64,000 nucleotides of DNA from Qipengyuania gaetbuli (lineage in GTDB: Bacteria; Pseudomonadota; Alphaproteobacteria; Sphingomonadales; Sphingomonadaceae): the NCBI RefSeq assembly GCF_009827315.1, contig NZ_WTYF01000004.1, forward strand, positions 1,984,001 to 2,048,000. The letters run 5' to 3'. Below, piece after piece: positions 7,796 to 17,539 of the stretch; the first letter of the stretch is position 1; each line of letters opens with the position of its first letter. The translations under genes were made by a program, and so were the position numbers. Below the pieces are notes generated by a model. It ran no database searches and was not told the origin of the DNA. It saw only the letters and a program-made list of their open reading frames with translations.

Positions 7796-10420
7796 TTAAA
7801 CCTTCGTTGACCCGGCCTCGGCCTTGAGTTCGTAGAGTTTTTCCAGCGCCTCGCGCGGGCTTAGCGTGTCGACGTCGAGCGCTTCGAGCATCTTGCGCAA
7901 GCCGTCGTCCGCCGCTTCCGGCGCTTCGAGGCTGGCAGCGAAAAGCGGCAAATCGCCAAGTCCGGCAGCAAGTCCACCGGTTTCCAGACGGCCCTTTTCC
8001 AGCTTGTCGAGCACCGCCTTGGCCCGCCGGATGACCGGCGCAGGCACGCCAGCCAATTTGGCGACCGACAGACCGTAGCTGCGATCCGCCGCCCCCTTCG
8101 CGAGCTCGTGGAGCAGGACGAGCTCGCCCTTCCACTCGCGCGCCCGCACGTGGTGGAGCGATAGCGCATCGCAGGTGTCGGCAAGGCGGGCCAGCTCGTG
8201 GTAGTGCGTTGCGAACAGGCAGCGACACTTCAGCTGCTCGTGCACGGCCTCCACCACCGCCCACGCCAGCGCCATGCCGTCATAGGTCGACGTGCCGCGC
8301 CCCACTTCATCGAGAATGACGAAGCTGCGCTCGGTCGCCTGCGACAGGATGGCGGCGGTTTCCACCATTTCGACCATGAAGGTGGAACGTCCGCGTGCGA
8401 GGTTGTCCGATGCCCCCACGCGGCTGAACAGGCGATCGGCAAGGCCGATCCGCGCCGAGGTGGCAGGTACGAAGCTGCCAGCTTGGGCCAGCAGCAGGAC
8501 CAGCGCGTTCTGGCGCAGGAAAGTCGACTTGCCGCCCATGTTCGGGCCGCCGATTAGCCACAGGCGGTCATCCGGTCCCAAGGCGCAATCGTTGGCGACG
8601 AAACGCTCGCCCGCCTTGGCCAATGCCTGCTCCACGACCGGGTGACGCCCGCCGGTCACTTCGAGGCAGGGCACGTCGAGCATTTCGGGCCGCGACCAGT
8701 CGCCTTCCACTGCCCGTTCGGCGAGCGCCGCGGACACATCGACGCGGGCAAGCGCGGCAGCAGTGGCTGCGATAGCCTCGCGCGCAGCCACGACTTCGCC
8801 GAGCAGCACCTCGAAATGCGCGTCTTCGGTAGCGAGTGCGTGGCCGCCTGCTTCGGCGATACGGGTCGCCTCCTCGTGCAGGCCGACCGAATTGAACCGC
8901 ACCGCGCCTGCCATGGTCTGGCGATGAGTGAAGCCGCTGTCGGCTGCCATCAGCTTGTCGCCGTGCTTGGCAGGCACCTCGATGAAATAGCCGAGCACCT
9001 TGTTGTGCTTGATCTTGAGCGAGGGCGTCCCGGTCTCGTCGCGGTATTTCGCTTCCAGTGCGGCGATGGCCTTGCGGGCATTGCCCGAAGCTTCCCGCAG
9101 CGCGTCGAGCGAGTGGTCATAGCCGGCCGCAATGAAGCCGCCGTGGCTACGCTCGGTCGGCGGGGAGGGTACGAGCGCGCGGGCGAGGTGGTCGACCAGG
9201 GCTGCATGGCCGCCGAGGGCGCCCGTCATCCGGTGGAGCAGAGGGGGCAGGTCGGGGCTTGCGGCCAGCATGTCCCGAATGCGCCGCGCTTCGGACAGGC
9301 CGTCGCGGATCTGGCCGAGATCCCGCGGGCTGCCGCGCCCGGCGACGAGGCGGCCCAGCGCACGGCCGATATCGGGCGCCTGTCGTAACACTGCGCGCAG
9401 GTCGGCGCGAAGCAGGGGATCGGTGTGGAAATGCTGGACCGCGGCCAGCCGCTCCTCGATCGCACCCCGGTCGGCGAGCGGGGCGGAAAGGTCTTCGGCC
9501 AGCTGCCTTGCACCTGCCCCGGTCGAACAGCGATCGACACAGGCGATGAGCGAGCCTGCCCGTCCGCCGCCTTGCGCTTCGAGGATTTCGAGGCTGGCGC
9601 GAGTCGCTGCGTCCATGGCGAGATGCGCGCCGCTGCCGCGGGCGACGGGAGGCAGGAGGAACGGCAGCGTGCCGCGCCCGGCATGGTCGAGATAGGCGAC
9701 CAGCCCGCCCGCAGCCGCCAGCATGGGCCGTGTGAAATCCCCGAGCCCGTCGAGCGTTGCGACGCCGTGGACCGCCTTCAGACGCGCTTCGCCTTCCTCG
9801 CTGCGGAAATCAGGGCGCGGGCGGGGAATGACCTCGGCAGGCGCACCCTCCCAATCATCGGGCGCGACGATTTCGCTTGCCCCGAGCCGCGCCAGTGCCG
9901 CGTCGAGCGCTTGCGGCGCACATTCTTCCAGTTCCATCCGCCCGGTCGAGATGTCGCAGGAAGCAAGGCCCACGCCGTCACGTACCGGCGCGATGGCGAC
10001 CAGCAGGTTGGCCCGGCGCGGCTCGAGCAGCGCCTCCTCGGTCAGCGTGCCGGCGGTGACGAAGCGCACGATATCGCGTGCAACCAGCGCCTTCGACGTC
10101 GGTGTGCCTTCGCGCTTCGCCCGCTCCTTGGCCTCGTCGGGCGTTTCGGTCTGTTCGGCGATGGCAACGCGGCAACCCGCCTTGATCAGGCGGGCGAGAT
10201 AGCCTTCCGCCGCATGCACGGGCACGCCGCACATGGGCACAGGCTCGCCCGCGTGTTCGCCCCGGCTGGTAAGCGCGATATCGAGCACGCCCGAGGCCAC
10301 TTTCGCATCCTCGAAAAACAGCTCGAAGAAGTCGCCCATACGGTAGAACAGCAGCGCATTGCCGGCCTCGCGTTTCAGCGCGAGATATTGCTGCATCATC
10401 GGGGTAGGCTTGCCGGACAT
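7796..10420 (-). CDS. mutS: DNA mismatch repair protein MutS
   Basis: MutS recognises mismatches and small loops and recruits MutL. The 874 residues are full length. The mismatch-binding Phe-X-Glu motif is at residues 31-33 in [12 protein letters not shown]. The C-terminal ATPase has Walker [11 protein letters not shown], Walker [13 protein letters not shown] and the following YDG, with the helix-turn-helix dimerisation region at the C-terminus. The start at 10420 gives a normal N-terminus ([15 protein letters not shown]). It diverges from maeB. Confidence 0.97.
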   Translation of the reverse strand: MSGKPTPMMQQYLALKREAGNALLFYRMGDFFELFFEDAKVASGVLDIALTSRGEHAGEPVPMCGVPVHAAEGYLARLIKAGCRVAIAEQTETPDEAKERAKREGTPTSKALVARDIVRFVTAGTLTEEALLEPRRANLLVAIAPVRDGVGLASCDISTGRMELEECAPQALDAALARLGASEIVAPDDWEGAPAEVIPRPRPDFRSEEGEARLKAVHGVATLDGLGDFTRPMLAAAGGLVAYLDHAGRGTLPFLLPPVARGSGAHLAMDAATRASLEILEAQGGGRAGSLIACVDRCSTGAGARQLAEDLSAPLADRGAIEERLAAVQHFHTDPLLRADLRAVLRQAPDIGRALGRLVAGRGSPRDLGQIRDGLSEARRIRDMLAASPDLPPLLHRMTGALGGHAALVDHLARALVPSPPTERSHGGFIAAGYDHSLDALREASGNARKAIAALEAKYRDETGTPSLKIKHNKVLGYFIEVPAKHGDKLMAADSGFTHRQTMAGAVRFNSVGLHEEATRIAEAGGHALATEDAHFEVLLGEVVAAREAIAATAAALARVDVSAALAERAVEGDWSRPEMLDVPCLEVTGGRHPVVEQALAKAGERFVANDCALGPDDRLWLIGGPNMGGKSTFLRQNALVLLLAQAGSFVPATSARIGLADRLFSRVGASDNLARGRSTFMVEMVETAAILSQATERSFVILDEVGRGTSTYDGMALAWAVVEAVHEQLKCRCLFATHYHELARLADTCDALSLHHVRAREWKGELVLLHELAKGAADRSYGLSVAKLAGVPAPVIRRAKAVLDKLEKGRLETGGLAAGLGDLPLFAASLEAPEAADDGLRKMLEALDVDTLSPREALEKLYELKAEAGSTKV

Positions 10421-10533
10421 GGGACCGGCCTAGCGAGGGGCTTGGCGATTCGGGAGTCGGCGGAAGGCGCCTTTCCCCTATGACTTCTCAGAAAATGCCC
10501 TTAGGGCGGGGCCGGATAGAGACAAGGACGCAC

Positions 10534-12798
10534 ATGGACGACGAGAAACCGACCGCATTCACCACGCGCGAGGCGCTGTTCTACCACGAGACCATCCGTC
10601 CCGGTAAGATCGAGATCATCGCATCGAAGCCGATGGCGAGCCAGCGCGACCTGTCGCTTGCCTATTCGCCAGGCGTCGCCGCGCCGGTGGAAGCGATTGC
10701 AGCCAATCCGCAGGATGCCGCGAAATACACCGCGCGCTCGAACCTCGTCGCGGTGATCTCCAACGGCACCGCCATTCTCGGCCTCGGCAATCTGGGCGCA
10801 CTGGCTTCGAAGCCGGTGATGGAAGGCAAGGCCGTCCTGTTCAAGCGCTTCGCCGATGTCGATTCCATCGATCTCGAACTCGACACCGAAGATCCCGACA
10901 AGTTTATCGAGGCGGTCGCGCTGATGGAGCCGAGCTTCGGCGGCATCAACCTCGAAGACATCGCCGCGCCCGAATGCTTCATCATCGAGCAGGCGTTGCG
11001 CGAACGCATGAACATCCCGGTCATGCATGACGACCAGCACGGCACCGCGATCATTTCCGCCGCCGGACTCATCAACGCCTGCCACCTGACCGGCCGCAAG
11101 CTCGAGGACGTGAAGATGGTGGTCAACGGGGCGGGGGCCTCGGCGCTCGCCTGCACCGCGCTGATCAAGTCGGTCGGCGTGCGCCACGAGAACGTGATCG
11201 TGTGCGACCGTTCGGGCCCGATCTACCCGGGGCGCGATGGCGTCGACCAGTGGAAGAGCGCGCATGCGGTCGAAACCGAGGCCCGCAGCCTCGAAGAAGC
11301 GCTCGAAGGTGCCGACGTCTTCCTCGGCCTGTCGGCAGCTGGCGCACTGAAGCCCGAATGGGTCGCGAGGATGGCGGACAAGCCGATCATCTTCGCCATG
11401 GCCAATCCGGTGCCGGAAATCATGCCCGAGGACGCCAAGGCGGTCCGCCCCGATGCGATCATCGCCACCGGGCGCAGCGACTATCCCAACCAGGTCAACA
11501 ACGTGCTGGGCTTCCCCTTCATCTTTCGCGGCGCGCTCGACGTGCAGGCGACCGCGATCAACGAGGAAATGAAGATTGCAGCTGCCCGGGCCATCGCGGA
11601 ACTGGCGCGCGAACGCGTGCCCGAGGAGGTGGCCGCCGCCTACGGCGTGACCCACCAGTTCGGCGAGGAATACATCATTCCCGCGCCCTTCGATCCGCGT
11701 CTCATGGAAGTCGTCTCCAGCGCGGTCGCGCAGGCGGCGATGGATTCGGGCGTCGCGCAGGCCCCGATCGAGAACATGGAGGAATACCGCCACAAGCTGA
11801 AGGCGCGCCTCAACCCCACCACGGCCGCGCTGACCAATATCTACGAACTCGCCAAGGCCAATCCCAAGCGCATGGTCTTTGCCGAAGCGGAAGAAGAAGT
11901 CGCGCTGCGCGCCGCGATCCAGTTCCGCGATTTCGGCTATGGCGAACCGATCCTCGTCGGTCGCACGGAGAAGGTGCGCGAGAAGCTGGTCGAACTGGCG
12001 GTGGAGGATCCGGACGACTGGATCATCGAGAACTCGGCTGTGTCGGACAAGGTCCCGGCCATGGTCGACTATCTCTACAAGCGCATGCAACGCCGCGGTT
12101 ATACCGAGCGCGACGTGGGCCGCATGGTCAACCAGGAGCGCAACGTCTTTGCTGCTCTGCTGGTGGCGCTGGGCCATGGCGACGGGATGATCTCGGGCCT
12201 TACCCGCACCTTCGCGCAGACCGCGCGCGAGGTTGGCCGTGTCCTCGATGCAAAGCCCGGCGCAGTGCCCTTCGGCATCCACATGATGATCGGCAAGAAC
12301 CAGACGACCTTCCTTGCCGACACGACCATCAACGAGCGGCCGAGCGCCGAACAGCTGGCCCACATCGCGCGCGAGACAGCTGCCGTCGCGCGCCGCATGG
12401 GGCACGAACCGCGCGTCGCCTTCATGTCCTATTCCACCTTCGGCAATCCGTCGGGCCAGTGGCTGGCAAATATCCGCGATGCGGTGGCGCTGCTCGATGC
12501 AGATCCGAACGTGAACTTCGAGTACGAGGGCGAAATGGCGCCCGATGCCGCGCTCAACCCCAAGGTCATGACGCTCTATCCCTTCAGCCGCCTGTCGGGT
12601 CCGGCCAACGTGCTGATCATGCCCGGCCTGCAATCGGCGAACCTGTCGGCCAAGCTGCTGCGCGAACTCGGCGGCGAGACGACGGTCGGCCCGATGATGA
12701 TCGGGATGGAAAAGCCGGTGCAGATCGCGCCGATGACCTCGATTGCGCCCGATATCCTGACGCTGGCAGTGCTGGCGAGTGCGGGCGTGCTGGGCTGA
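10534..12798 (+). CDS. maeB: NADP-dependent malic enzyme with C-terminal phosphotransacetylase-like domain
   Basis: The enzyme decarboxylates malate to pyruvate with NADP, feeding gluconeogenic and lipid precursors. The 754 residues match the two-domain MaeB class: malic enzyme domain (about 1-430) with SLAYSPGVAAP, MHDDQHGTAI and a GAGASALAC nucleotide-binding turn, then a phosphate-acetyltransferase-like domain (about 440-754) that in this family acts as an acetyl-CoA sensor rather than an enzyme. The ATG at 10534 gives the usual MDDEKPTAF-type N-terminus; an ATG at 10480 would add 18 unlikely residues. The next gene starts 4 bases after the stop. Confidence 0.95.
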   Translation: MDDEKPTAFTTREALFYHETIRPGKIEIIASKPMASQRDLSLAYSPGVAAPVEAIAANPQDAAKYTARSNLVAVISNGTAILGLGNLGALASKPVMEGKAVLFKRFADVDSIDLELDTEDPDKFIEAVALMEPSFGGINLEDIAAPECFIIEQALRERMNIPVMHDDQHGTAIISAAGLINACHLTGRKLEDVKMVVNGAGASALACTALIKSVGVRHENVIVCDRSGPIYPGRDGVDQWKSAHAVETEARSLEEALEGADVFLGLSAAGALKPEWVARMADKPIIFAMANPVPEIMPEDAKAVRPDAIIATGRSDYPNQVNNVLGFPFIFRGALDVQATAINEEMKIAAARAIAELARERVPEEVAAAYGVTHQFGEEYIIPAPFDPRLMEVVSSAVAQAAMDSGVAQAPIENMEEYRHKLKARLNPTTAALTNIYELAKANPKRMVFAEAEEEVALRAAIQFRDFGYGEPILVGRTEKVREKLVELAVEDPDDWIIENSAVSDKVPAMVDYLYKRMQRRGYTERDVGRMVNQERNVFAALLVALGHGDGMISGLTRTFAQTAREVGRVLDAKPGAVPFGIHMMIGKNQTTFLADTTINERPSAEQLAHIARETAAVARRMGHEPRVAFMSYSTFGNPSGQWLANIRDAVALLDADPNVNFEYEGEMAPDAALNPKVMTLYPFSRLSGPANVLIMPGLQSANLSAKLLRELGGETTVGPMMIGMEKPVQIAPMTSIAPDILTLAVLASAGVLG

Positions 12799-12802
12799 CG
12801 CC

Positions 12803-13939
12803 ATGATCGGTTCGCAGCGCCACCTGTTCTCGATCCCGCGCGAGGTCCACTACCTCAGCTGCGCCTATATGGCGCCGCTCTCGCAGGCGGTCAGCGCGGC
12901 GATGGTGGAAGGCGCGAGGCTGAAGGAACAGCCGTGGGATTTCCGCCCGCCAGACTTCTTCCGCGTGGTCGAGGATTTCCGGTCCAAGGCGGCGGGACTG
13001 GCCGGGGTCGATGCCGATTGCATCGCCGTGGTGCCGTCCGTGAGCTATGCGATATCCGTCGCGGCGAACAACCTCTCGCTGGGGCCGGGCCGCAAGGTGG
13101 TAACGCTGGGCGACCAGTTTCCTTCCAATGTCTATCCCTGGCAGGAAAAGGCCAAGCGCGAAGGCGGCGAGGTGATTGCGGTGCAGCGCCCGTCGCAGGA
13201 TTGCTGGACCGGCGCCGTGCTCGACGCGATCGGCGAGGATACCGCTATCGTTGCTGTGCCGAACTGCCACTGGGCCGACGGGCGCGTGGTCGACTTGGTG
13301 AGGGTCGGCGAACGGTGCCGCGAAGTCGGCGCCGCGCTGGTGCTGGACCTGACCCAGTCGCTGGGCGCAATGCCGCTCGATTTCCCGGCGGTGAAGCCCG
13401 ATTTCGCGGTTGCTGCCTGCTACAAGTGGCTGATGGGCCCTTATGGCATCGGCATGCTCTACGTCGATCCGAAGCACCACGGGGGCGAGCCGATCGAGCA
13501 CAATTGGATCAACCGCGCGGGCTCGGAGGATTTTGCCCGGCTGGTCGACTACCGCGAGGATTTCCAGCCCGGTGCGCGGCGTTTCGACATGGGCGAGAAG
13601 TCCAATGCCCCGCTGCTGATGGGGGCGGGCGCAGCGCTCGATTTCCTGACCGGTCACGGGGTCGACGCGATCGCCGAGACACTTGCCGCGAAGACACAGG
13701 CGATCGCCGACGAGGCGGCAACACTCGGCCTGGGCGCAGCGCCGCTCGGCACGCGTGCGGCGCATTTCCTCGGGCTCGAATTCCCCGGCGGCCTGCCAGC
13801 GGGGCTGCCAGAGAAACTGGCGGAAGCGCAGGTGTTCGTTTCGGCCCGCGGCCAGTCGCTGCGCGTCACTCCGCATCTCTACAATGACGAGGCGGATTCG
13901 GCGGCGTTGCTGGACACGCTCCGGCAGGTTCTCGCCTAG
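12803..13939 (+). CDS. Class V aminotransferase-fold PLP enzyme (kynureninase/cysteine desulfurase-like)
   Basis: The 378-residue protein has the fold-type I PLP signature: aspartate D182 in LDLTQSLGAMP and lysine K208 in ACYKWLMGPYG. Overall it resembles kynureninase and isopenicillin-N-epimerase-like members of the class V aminotransferases, but it lacks the full kynureninase signature seen in kynU of this window. It begins 4 bases after maeB, so the two are likely co-transcribed. The substrate is unknown. Confidence 0.85.
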   Translation: MIGSQRHLFSIPREVHYLSCAYMAPLSQAVSAAMVEGARLKEQPWDFRPPDFFRVVEDFRSKAAGLAGVDADCIAVVPSVSYAISVAANNLSLGPGRKVVTLGDQFPSNVYPWQEKAKREGGEVIAVQRPSQDCWTGAVLDAIGEDTAIVAVPNCHWADGRVVDLVRVGERCREVGAALVLDLTQSLGAMPLDFPAVKPDFAVAACYKWLMGPYGIGMLYVDPKHHGGEPIEHNWINRAGSEDFARLVDYREDFQPGARRFDMGEKSNAPLLMGAGAALDFLTGHGVDAIAETLAAKTQAIADEAATLGLGAAPLGTRAAHFLGLEFPGGLPAGLPEKLAEAQVFVSARGQSLRVTPHLYNDEADSAALLDTLRQVLA

Positions 13940-13977
13940 CTTCCCGCACGGCTCGTCGAGCGGATCTGCAAGCCGGC

Positions 13978-14021
13978 CGCGCGGTTAAGCCGCGCGCAAG
14001 GCGGCCTTGCGCAAAGGCCGC
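13978..14021 (+). promoter_or_regulatory. Overlapping, mutually exclusive hairpins in the leader of the outer-membrane protein gene
   Basis: Three inverted repeats overlap: CGCGCGG/CCGCGCG (13978-13984 with 13990-13996), GCGCAAGG/CCTTGCGC (13994-14001 with 14005-14012) and GCGGCCTT/AAGGCCGC (14001-14008 with 14014-14021). The second shares bases with each of the others, so it excludes both. None has a T-run, so simple termination is unlikely. They sit 38-82 bases before the ATG of the beta-barrel gene and could be a folded 5' leader or the 3' end of the upstream transcript. Confidence 0.4.
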
Positions 14022-14059
14022 GCCCCAACGGGGAAAGCAGAACAAGGAATACCCAGAAC

Positions 14060-14668
14060 ATGAAGAAAATCATCGCGCTCGCCGCCATCGGTGCAGGCTT
14101 CGCAGCCGCGCCGGCCATGGCGCAGGACCAGAACGCCGCTCCGGGCGGACTCCATATCGGCGTGATCGGCGGCTACCAGGGCCTCGACGTGGATGCAGCC
14201 GACGGCAGTGCCACCGCCAGCGCCGACAGCGCCGTCTACGGCATCACGGCCGGCTACGACCTCAGCCTCGGCAGCGCCTTCGTCGGCCTCGAGGGCGAGC
14301 TGTCGACCAGCGACGGTTCGACCAGCTTCCCGGACAGCTTCGGCGGTGCGCGTGAAGGTCTTGAAGCCAACGGGCAGTATTATGTCGGCGCGCGCGCCGG
14401 CTTCGCCATCACGCCTGGCATCGCGGCTTACGGCAAGGCCGGTTACACCGCGCTCGACACCAAGGCCTTTACCGAAAGCGGTTCGCTGTCGGATCTCGAC
14501 GAGAACGCCGACGGCTTCCGCTACGGCGCGGGCCTGCAGTTCCAGCTGCCCGGCGCGCTGGAAGCGAAGGTCGAATACCGCCGTTCGAAGTACAACGACC
14601 TGGCCGATCTCGACCAGGGCGATGCCACGACCGACCAGCTGGTTGCAGGTGTCGGTTTCCGGTTCTGA
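14060..14668 (+). CDS. Outer-membrane beta-barrel protein (OmpA-like/porin-family small barrel)
   Basis: The 202-residue precursor has a signal peptide cleaved after AMA at about residue 21. The mature part alternates polar and hydrophobic residues in the manner of an eight-stranded barrel, with repeated G-Y-x-x-V/G-A-x-A-G-F-type strands, and it ends in Phe (GVGFRF), the C-terminal outer-membrane sorting signal. An AAGGA sits upstream of the ATG. It resembles the Omp25/31-type small surface proteins of alphaproteobacteria. It has no peptidoglycan-binding OmpA domain. Confidence 0.88.
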   Translation: MKKIIALAAIGAGFAAAPAMAQDQNAAPGGLHIGVIGGYQGLDVDAADGSATASADSAVYGITAGYDLSLGSAFVGLEGELSTSDGSTSFPDSFGGAREGLEANGQYYVGARAGFAITPGIAAYGKAGYTALDTKAFTESGSLSDLDENADGFRYGAGLQFQLPGALEAKVEYRRSKYNDLADLDQGDATTDQLVAGVGFRF

Positions 14669-14698
14669 CCGGGCAAATCTTCTGGCGCCCGTGAGGCG

Positions 14699-15352
14699 CT
14701 AGAACGGCAGGTCCTTGCCGGTGTAGTCGACGTAGCGAAACTCTCCTCCACCCGCGCTCTCGACTACATCGGCAAGGCCTTTCACGCTTTCATCGACGCT
14801 GGTCGGCGCATTGGGCCCGCCCATGTCGGTCTGGACCCAGCCGGGATGGAGCGCCAGCGTCGCGATGTTGCGCGGTCCGGCATCCTGCTCCGCCACGCCC
14901 TTGGCCAGCATGTTGAGCGCGCACTTGCTGGTGCGGTAGAGTTCATATCCGCCCGAACTGTCCTTGATCGAGCCCATCAGCGAGGTCATGAAGGCGATTG
15001 TCCCGCCATCCGCCACGCGGGGCAACAACGTCTTGGCCAGCCGCACCGGGCCGAAGGCGTTGGTCATCATGACCTCTGCCACTTCCTCGCCCGTTGCCTG
15101 CTCGGCCGACTGGTGGCGTGCGCCGGTGATGCCCGCATTTACGATCAGCGCGTCGAGCGGGGTGTCGAAGCCTTCGAAACTGGCAGGATCGGTCACGTCC
15201 ATCGTCTCGATCCGAACACCGCCAAGGGCATGAAGTTCGTCGCTGTGCGAGCGTTCGGTCGCGATCACGTTCCAGCCGCGCGCCTTGAATTCGCGCGCGA
15301 GGCCGAGGCCGATGCCGCGCGATGCGCCGACGATGAGGATGGTCTTGCTCAT
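14699..15352 (-). CDS. Short-chain dehydrogenase/reductase
   Basis: The 217-residue product is a classical SDR: cofactor motif VGASRGIGLG at residues 8-17, NAG at 72-74, catalytic serine around S124 and the YxxxK pair Y139/K143. The cofactor is probably NADP(H), given an Arg in the glycine-rich loop. It lies 5 bases downstream of the aldehyde dehydrogenase gene on the same strand, suggesting a shared operon and possibly linked alcohol/aldehyde chemistry. The substrate is unknown. Confidence 0.9.
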   Translation of the reverse strand: MSKTILIVGASRGIGLGLAREFKARGWNVIATERSHSDELHALGGVRIETMDVTDPASFEGFDTPLDALIVNAGITGARHQSAEQATGEEVAEVMMTNAFGPVRLAKTLLPRVADGGTIAFMTSLMGSIKDSSGGYELYRTSKCALNMLAKGVAEQDAGPRNIATLALHPGWVQTDMGGPNAPTSVDESVKGLADVVESAGGGEFRYVDYTGKDLPF

Positions 15353-15357
15353 GCGGA

Positions 15358-16731
15358 TTATCCTTCTGCCGGGTAGACCAGCGTTTTGAGGTTCATGAAT
15401 TCATGCAGGCCGTGGTGCGACAATTCGCGCCCGAAGCCCGATTTCTTGATGCCGCCGAAGGGCGCCTCGATCTTCGATCCGTTGACCGCGTTGAAGGTCG
15501 TCATGCCCGCCTCGATGCGGTTGGCGAAGATTTCGCGCTCTTCCTCGTCGCTGGTCCAGACAGCAGAGCCGAGGCCGAAGGGGATGGCATTGGCGATGGT
15601 GATCGCCTCTTCGATGTCCTTGGCCTGGTAGATCTGGCCCACGGGTCCGAATATCTCGTCCGTACCGGTCTCGCTGGCGAGCGGCACGTCGGTGAGCAGG
15701 CCAGCGGTCATCCACGCCCCGGGGCGATCGAGTTTCTTCGCGCCGAACAGGAGCGTGCAGCCTTCCTGCTTCGCCTTCTCGACCTGTTCGAGCACGGTGT
15801 CGCGCTGCCCTTCGCTCGAAAGCGGGCCGAGTTTCGTGTCGTCGTCCATCGGATCGCCCGGCTCGATTGCCTTCAGTGCAGCGATAAACTTGTCGGCAAA
15901 GGCGTCATGGATATCGGCATGGACGATGGTCCGCTTGCCGCAGATGCAGGACTGGCCGTTGTTCTGGATGCGCGCGAAAACCGCGTCCTCCACTGCCTTG
16001 TCGATGTCGGCGGACGGCATGACGATGAAGGGGTCAGATCCGCCGAGTTCCAGCACGACCTTCTTCAGGTGCTTGCCCGCCTGCGCGGCGACCGCGCTGC
16101 CCGCGCCCTCGCTTCCCGTGAGCGTGGCGGCGACGATGCGGGTGTCGGCGATGACATCGGCAATCGGGTCGGACGAGACGCACAGGTTCTGGAACAGGCC
16201 TTCGGGCCCGCCGGCTTCCAGCACCAGTTCTTCCATCTTGTGCGCGACGCCCTGCACGATGCTGGCGTGTTTGAGGACGCCGACGTTACCGGCAAGGATG
16301 GTGGGGGCGAGGAAGCGGACCACCTGCCAATACGGAAAGTTCCACGGCATGACGGCCAGCACCGGCCCCTGTGGCAGCCACCGCCCTTCGGCCCTGCCGC
16401 CATCGCCAAGTTCCCAGAATTCGGATTCCAGCATCGGCGGCCCGTGTTCGGCCAGGTAGGCGAACAGGCTGGCGCATTTTTCGACTTCGGAGCGCGCCTG
16501 CGTAATCGGCTTGCCCATCTCGGTCACCGCGAGCCTTGCGAGCTCTTCCTTGCGTTCGAGATAGCGGTCCGACAGCCGCGCAAGTAGCTTTGTCCGAAGC
16601 TCCACGGGGCTGGTGCGCCAGTCGCGATAGGCCCGCGTTGCCGCCTCCAGCTTCGCATCGATACCGTTCGCATCGAGCGTTTCGTATTCGGCGATGGTTT
16701 CGCCGGTGGCGGGGTTGGTGGTGGTAATCAA
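15358..16731 (-). CDS. NAD(P)-dependent aldehyde dehydrogenase (succinate-semialdehyde dehydrogenase-like)
   Basis: The protein (457 residues) is a full-length ALDH. It has the oxyanion Asn N131 in MPWNFP, general base E228 in LELGGSDPF, and nucleophile C262 in NNGQSCICGKR. It is closest in feel to the GabD/Sad group of about 455 residues. The start is a TTG at 16731: AGGAG lies 7 bases upstream and the protein then begins MITTTNPATGE. A TTG at 16764 would add eleven residues with no support. It is followed closely by the SDR gene. Confidence 0.92.
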   Translation of the reverse strand: MITTTNPATGETIAEYETLDANGIDAKLEAATRAYRDWRTSPVELRTKLLARLSDRYLERKEELARLAVTEMGKPITQARSEVEKCASLFAYLAEHGPPMLESEFWELGDGGRAEGRWLPQGPVLAVMPWNFPYWQVVRFLAPTILAGNVGVLKHASIVQGVAHKMEELVLEAGGPEGLFQNLCVSSDPIADVIADTRIVAATLTGSEGAGSAVAAQAGKHLKKVVLELGGSDPFIVMPSADIDKAVEDAVFARIQNNGQSCICGKRTIVHADIHDAFADKFIAALKAIEPGDPMDDDTKLGPLSSEGQRDTVLEQVEKAKQEGCTLLFGAKKLDRPGAWMTAGLLTDVPLASETGTDEIFGPVGQIYQAKDIEEAITIANAIPFGLGSAVWTSDEEEREIFANRIEAGMTTFNAVNGSKIEAPFGGIKKSGFGRELSHHGLHEFMNLKTLVYPAEG

Positions 16732-16791
16732 GAACGCGCTCCTGTGCAGGGTATGCTCCACCAATGGCCGCCCCCGCCAGGCGTTCCGGTC

Positions 16792-17493
16792 CTATCTGCG
16801 GCGGAAGCGAAAATACCAGACCTCGTGGCCGTAGGTGTTGCGCGCCTTGTGCTCGTAGCGCGTCTCGCACCAGCCCGACGGGCGGTTTTCCCAGCTCTGC
16901 CGGCCATCGACCAGCCATTCGAACTCGTCGGTGAAGCGGCGCATCACCATCAGCGCATGGCGCAGGTAAATCGGGTGGTCGGTGCCGAAGCGGAATTCAC
17001 CGCCGGGCTTCAGCTTGTCGGCGATCATCCGCACCGGCCCGTCGTTCATCATCCGGCGCTTGGCGTGCTTGGCCTTGGGCCAAGGGTCGGGATGGAGGAG
17101 GTAGAGCATTGTCAGCCCGCCGTCGGGCACACGGGCAAGCGCCTGGAGCGCATCGCCGTGCTGGATGCGGACATTGGCCAGGCCGCCGTCGCGCACATGC
17201 GTCAGCGCCTGCGCCACCCCGTTGAGGAAGGGCTCTGCGCCGATGAAGCCGTGGTCGGGCAGCAGGTCGGCGCGGTAGGCGAGGTGCTCGCCTGCGCCGA
17301 AGCCGATTTCGAAATGGAGCGGGCGATCGAAGCCGAACAGGCGCTCGGCGGTGACCGGCCCTTCTTCGGGCACCGCGATCTGCGGCAACAGCTTGTCGAC
17401 AAGCTCCTGCTGGGCCGCACGCAGGGGCTTGCCCTGGCTACGCCCGTAGAGCCGGTTCAACGTGGTCGGATCGCCTTCCTTGTGTGCAGACAT
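16792..17493 (-). CDS. trmB: tRNA (guanine-N7-)-methyltransferase TrmB
   Basis: TrmB makes m7G46 in the tRNA variable loop using S-adenosylmethionine. The 233-residue protein has the SAM-binding EIGFGAGEHL motif, a GAEPF turn (motif II), and the family signature LHPDPWPKAKHAKRR near the middle, with the catalytic aspartate in the DPWPK segment. The C-terminus shows the conserved TRYEHKARNTYGH region. It lies 60 bases upstream of the aldehyde dehydrogenase start on the same strand. Confidence 0.95.
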   Translation of the reverse strand: MSAHKEGDPTTLNRLYGRSQGKPLRAAQQELVDKLLPQIAVPEEGPVTAERLFGFDRPLHFEIGFGAGEHLAYRADLLPDHGFIGAEPFLNGVAQALTHVRDGGLANVRIQHGDALQALARVPDGGLTMLYLLHPDPWPKAKHAKRRMMNDGPVRMIADKLKPGGEFRFGTDHPIYLRHALMVMRRFTDEFEWLVDGRQSWENRPSGWCETRYEHKARNTYGHEVWYFRFRRR

Positions 17494-17539
17494 GGCGCGC
17501 CCGTTAGCCGTGCCGGACGCTGCGGTCCAGCGTGTGCGC

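Noticed and set aside
10501..12804. Long minus-strand open frame opposite maeB
   Set aside because: The plus-strand malic enzyme is certain. The antisense frame has the Arg/Asp/His-rich composition typical of GC3 shadows.
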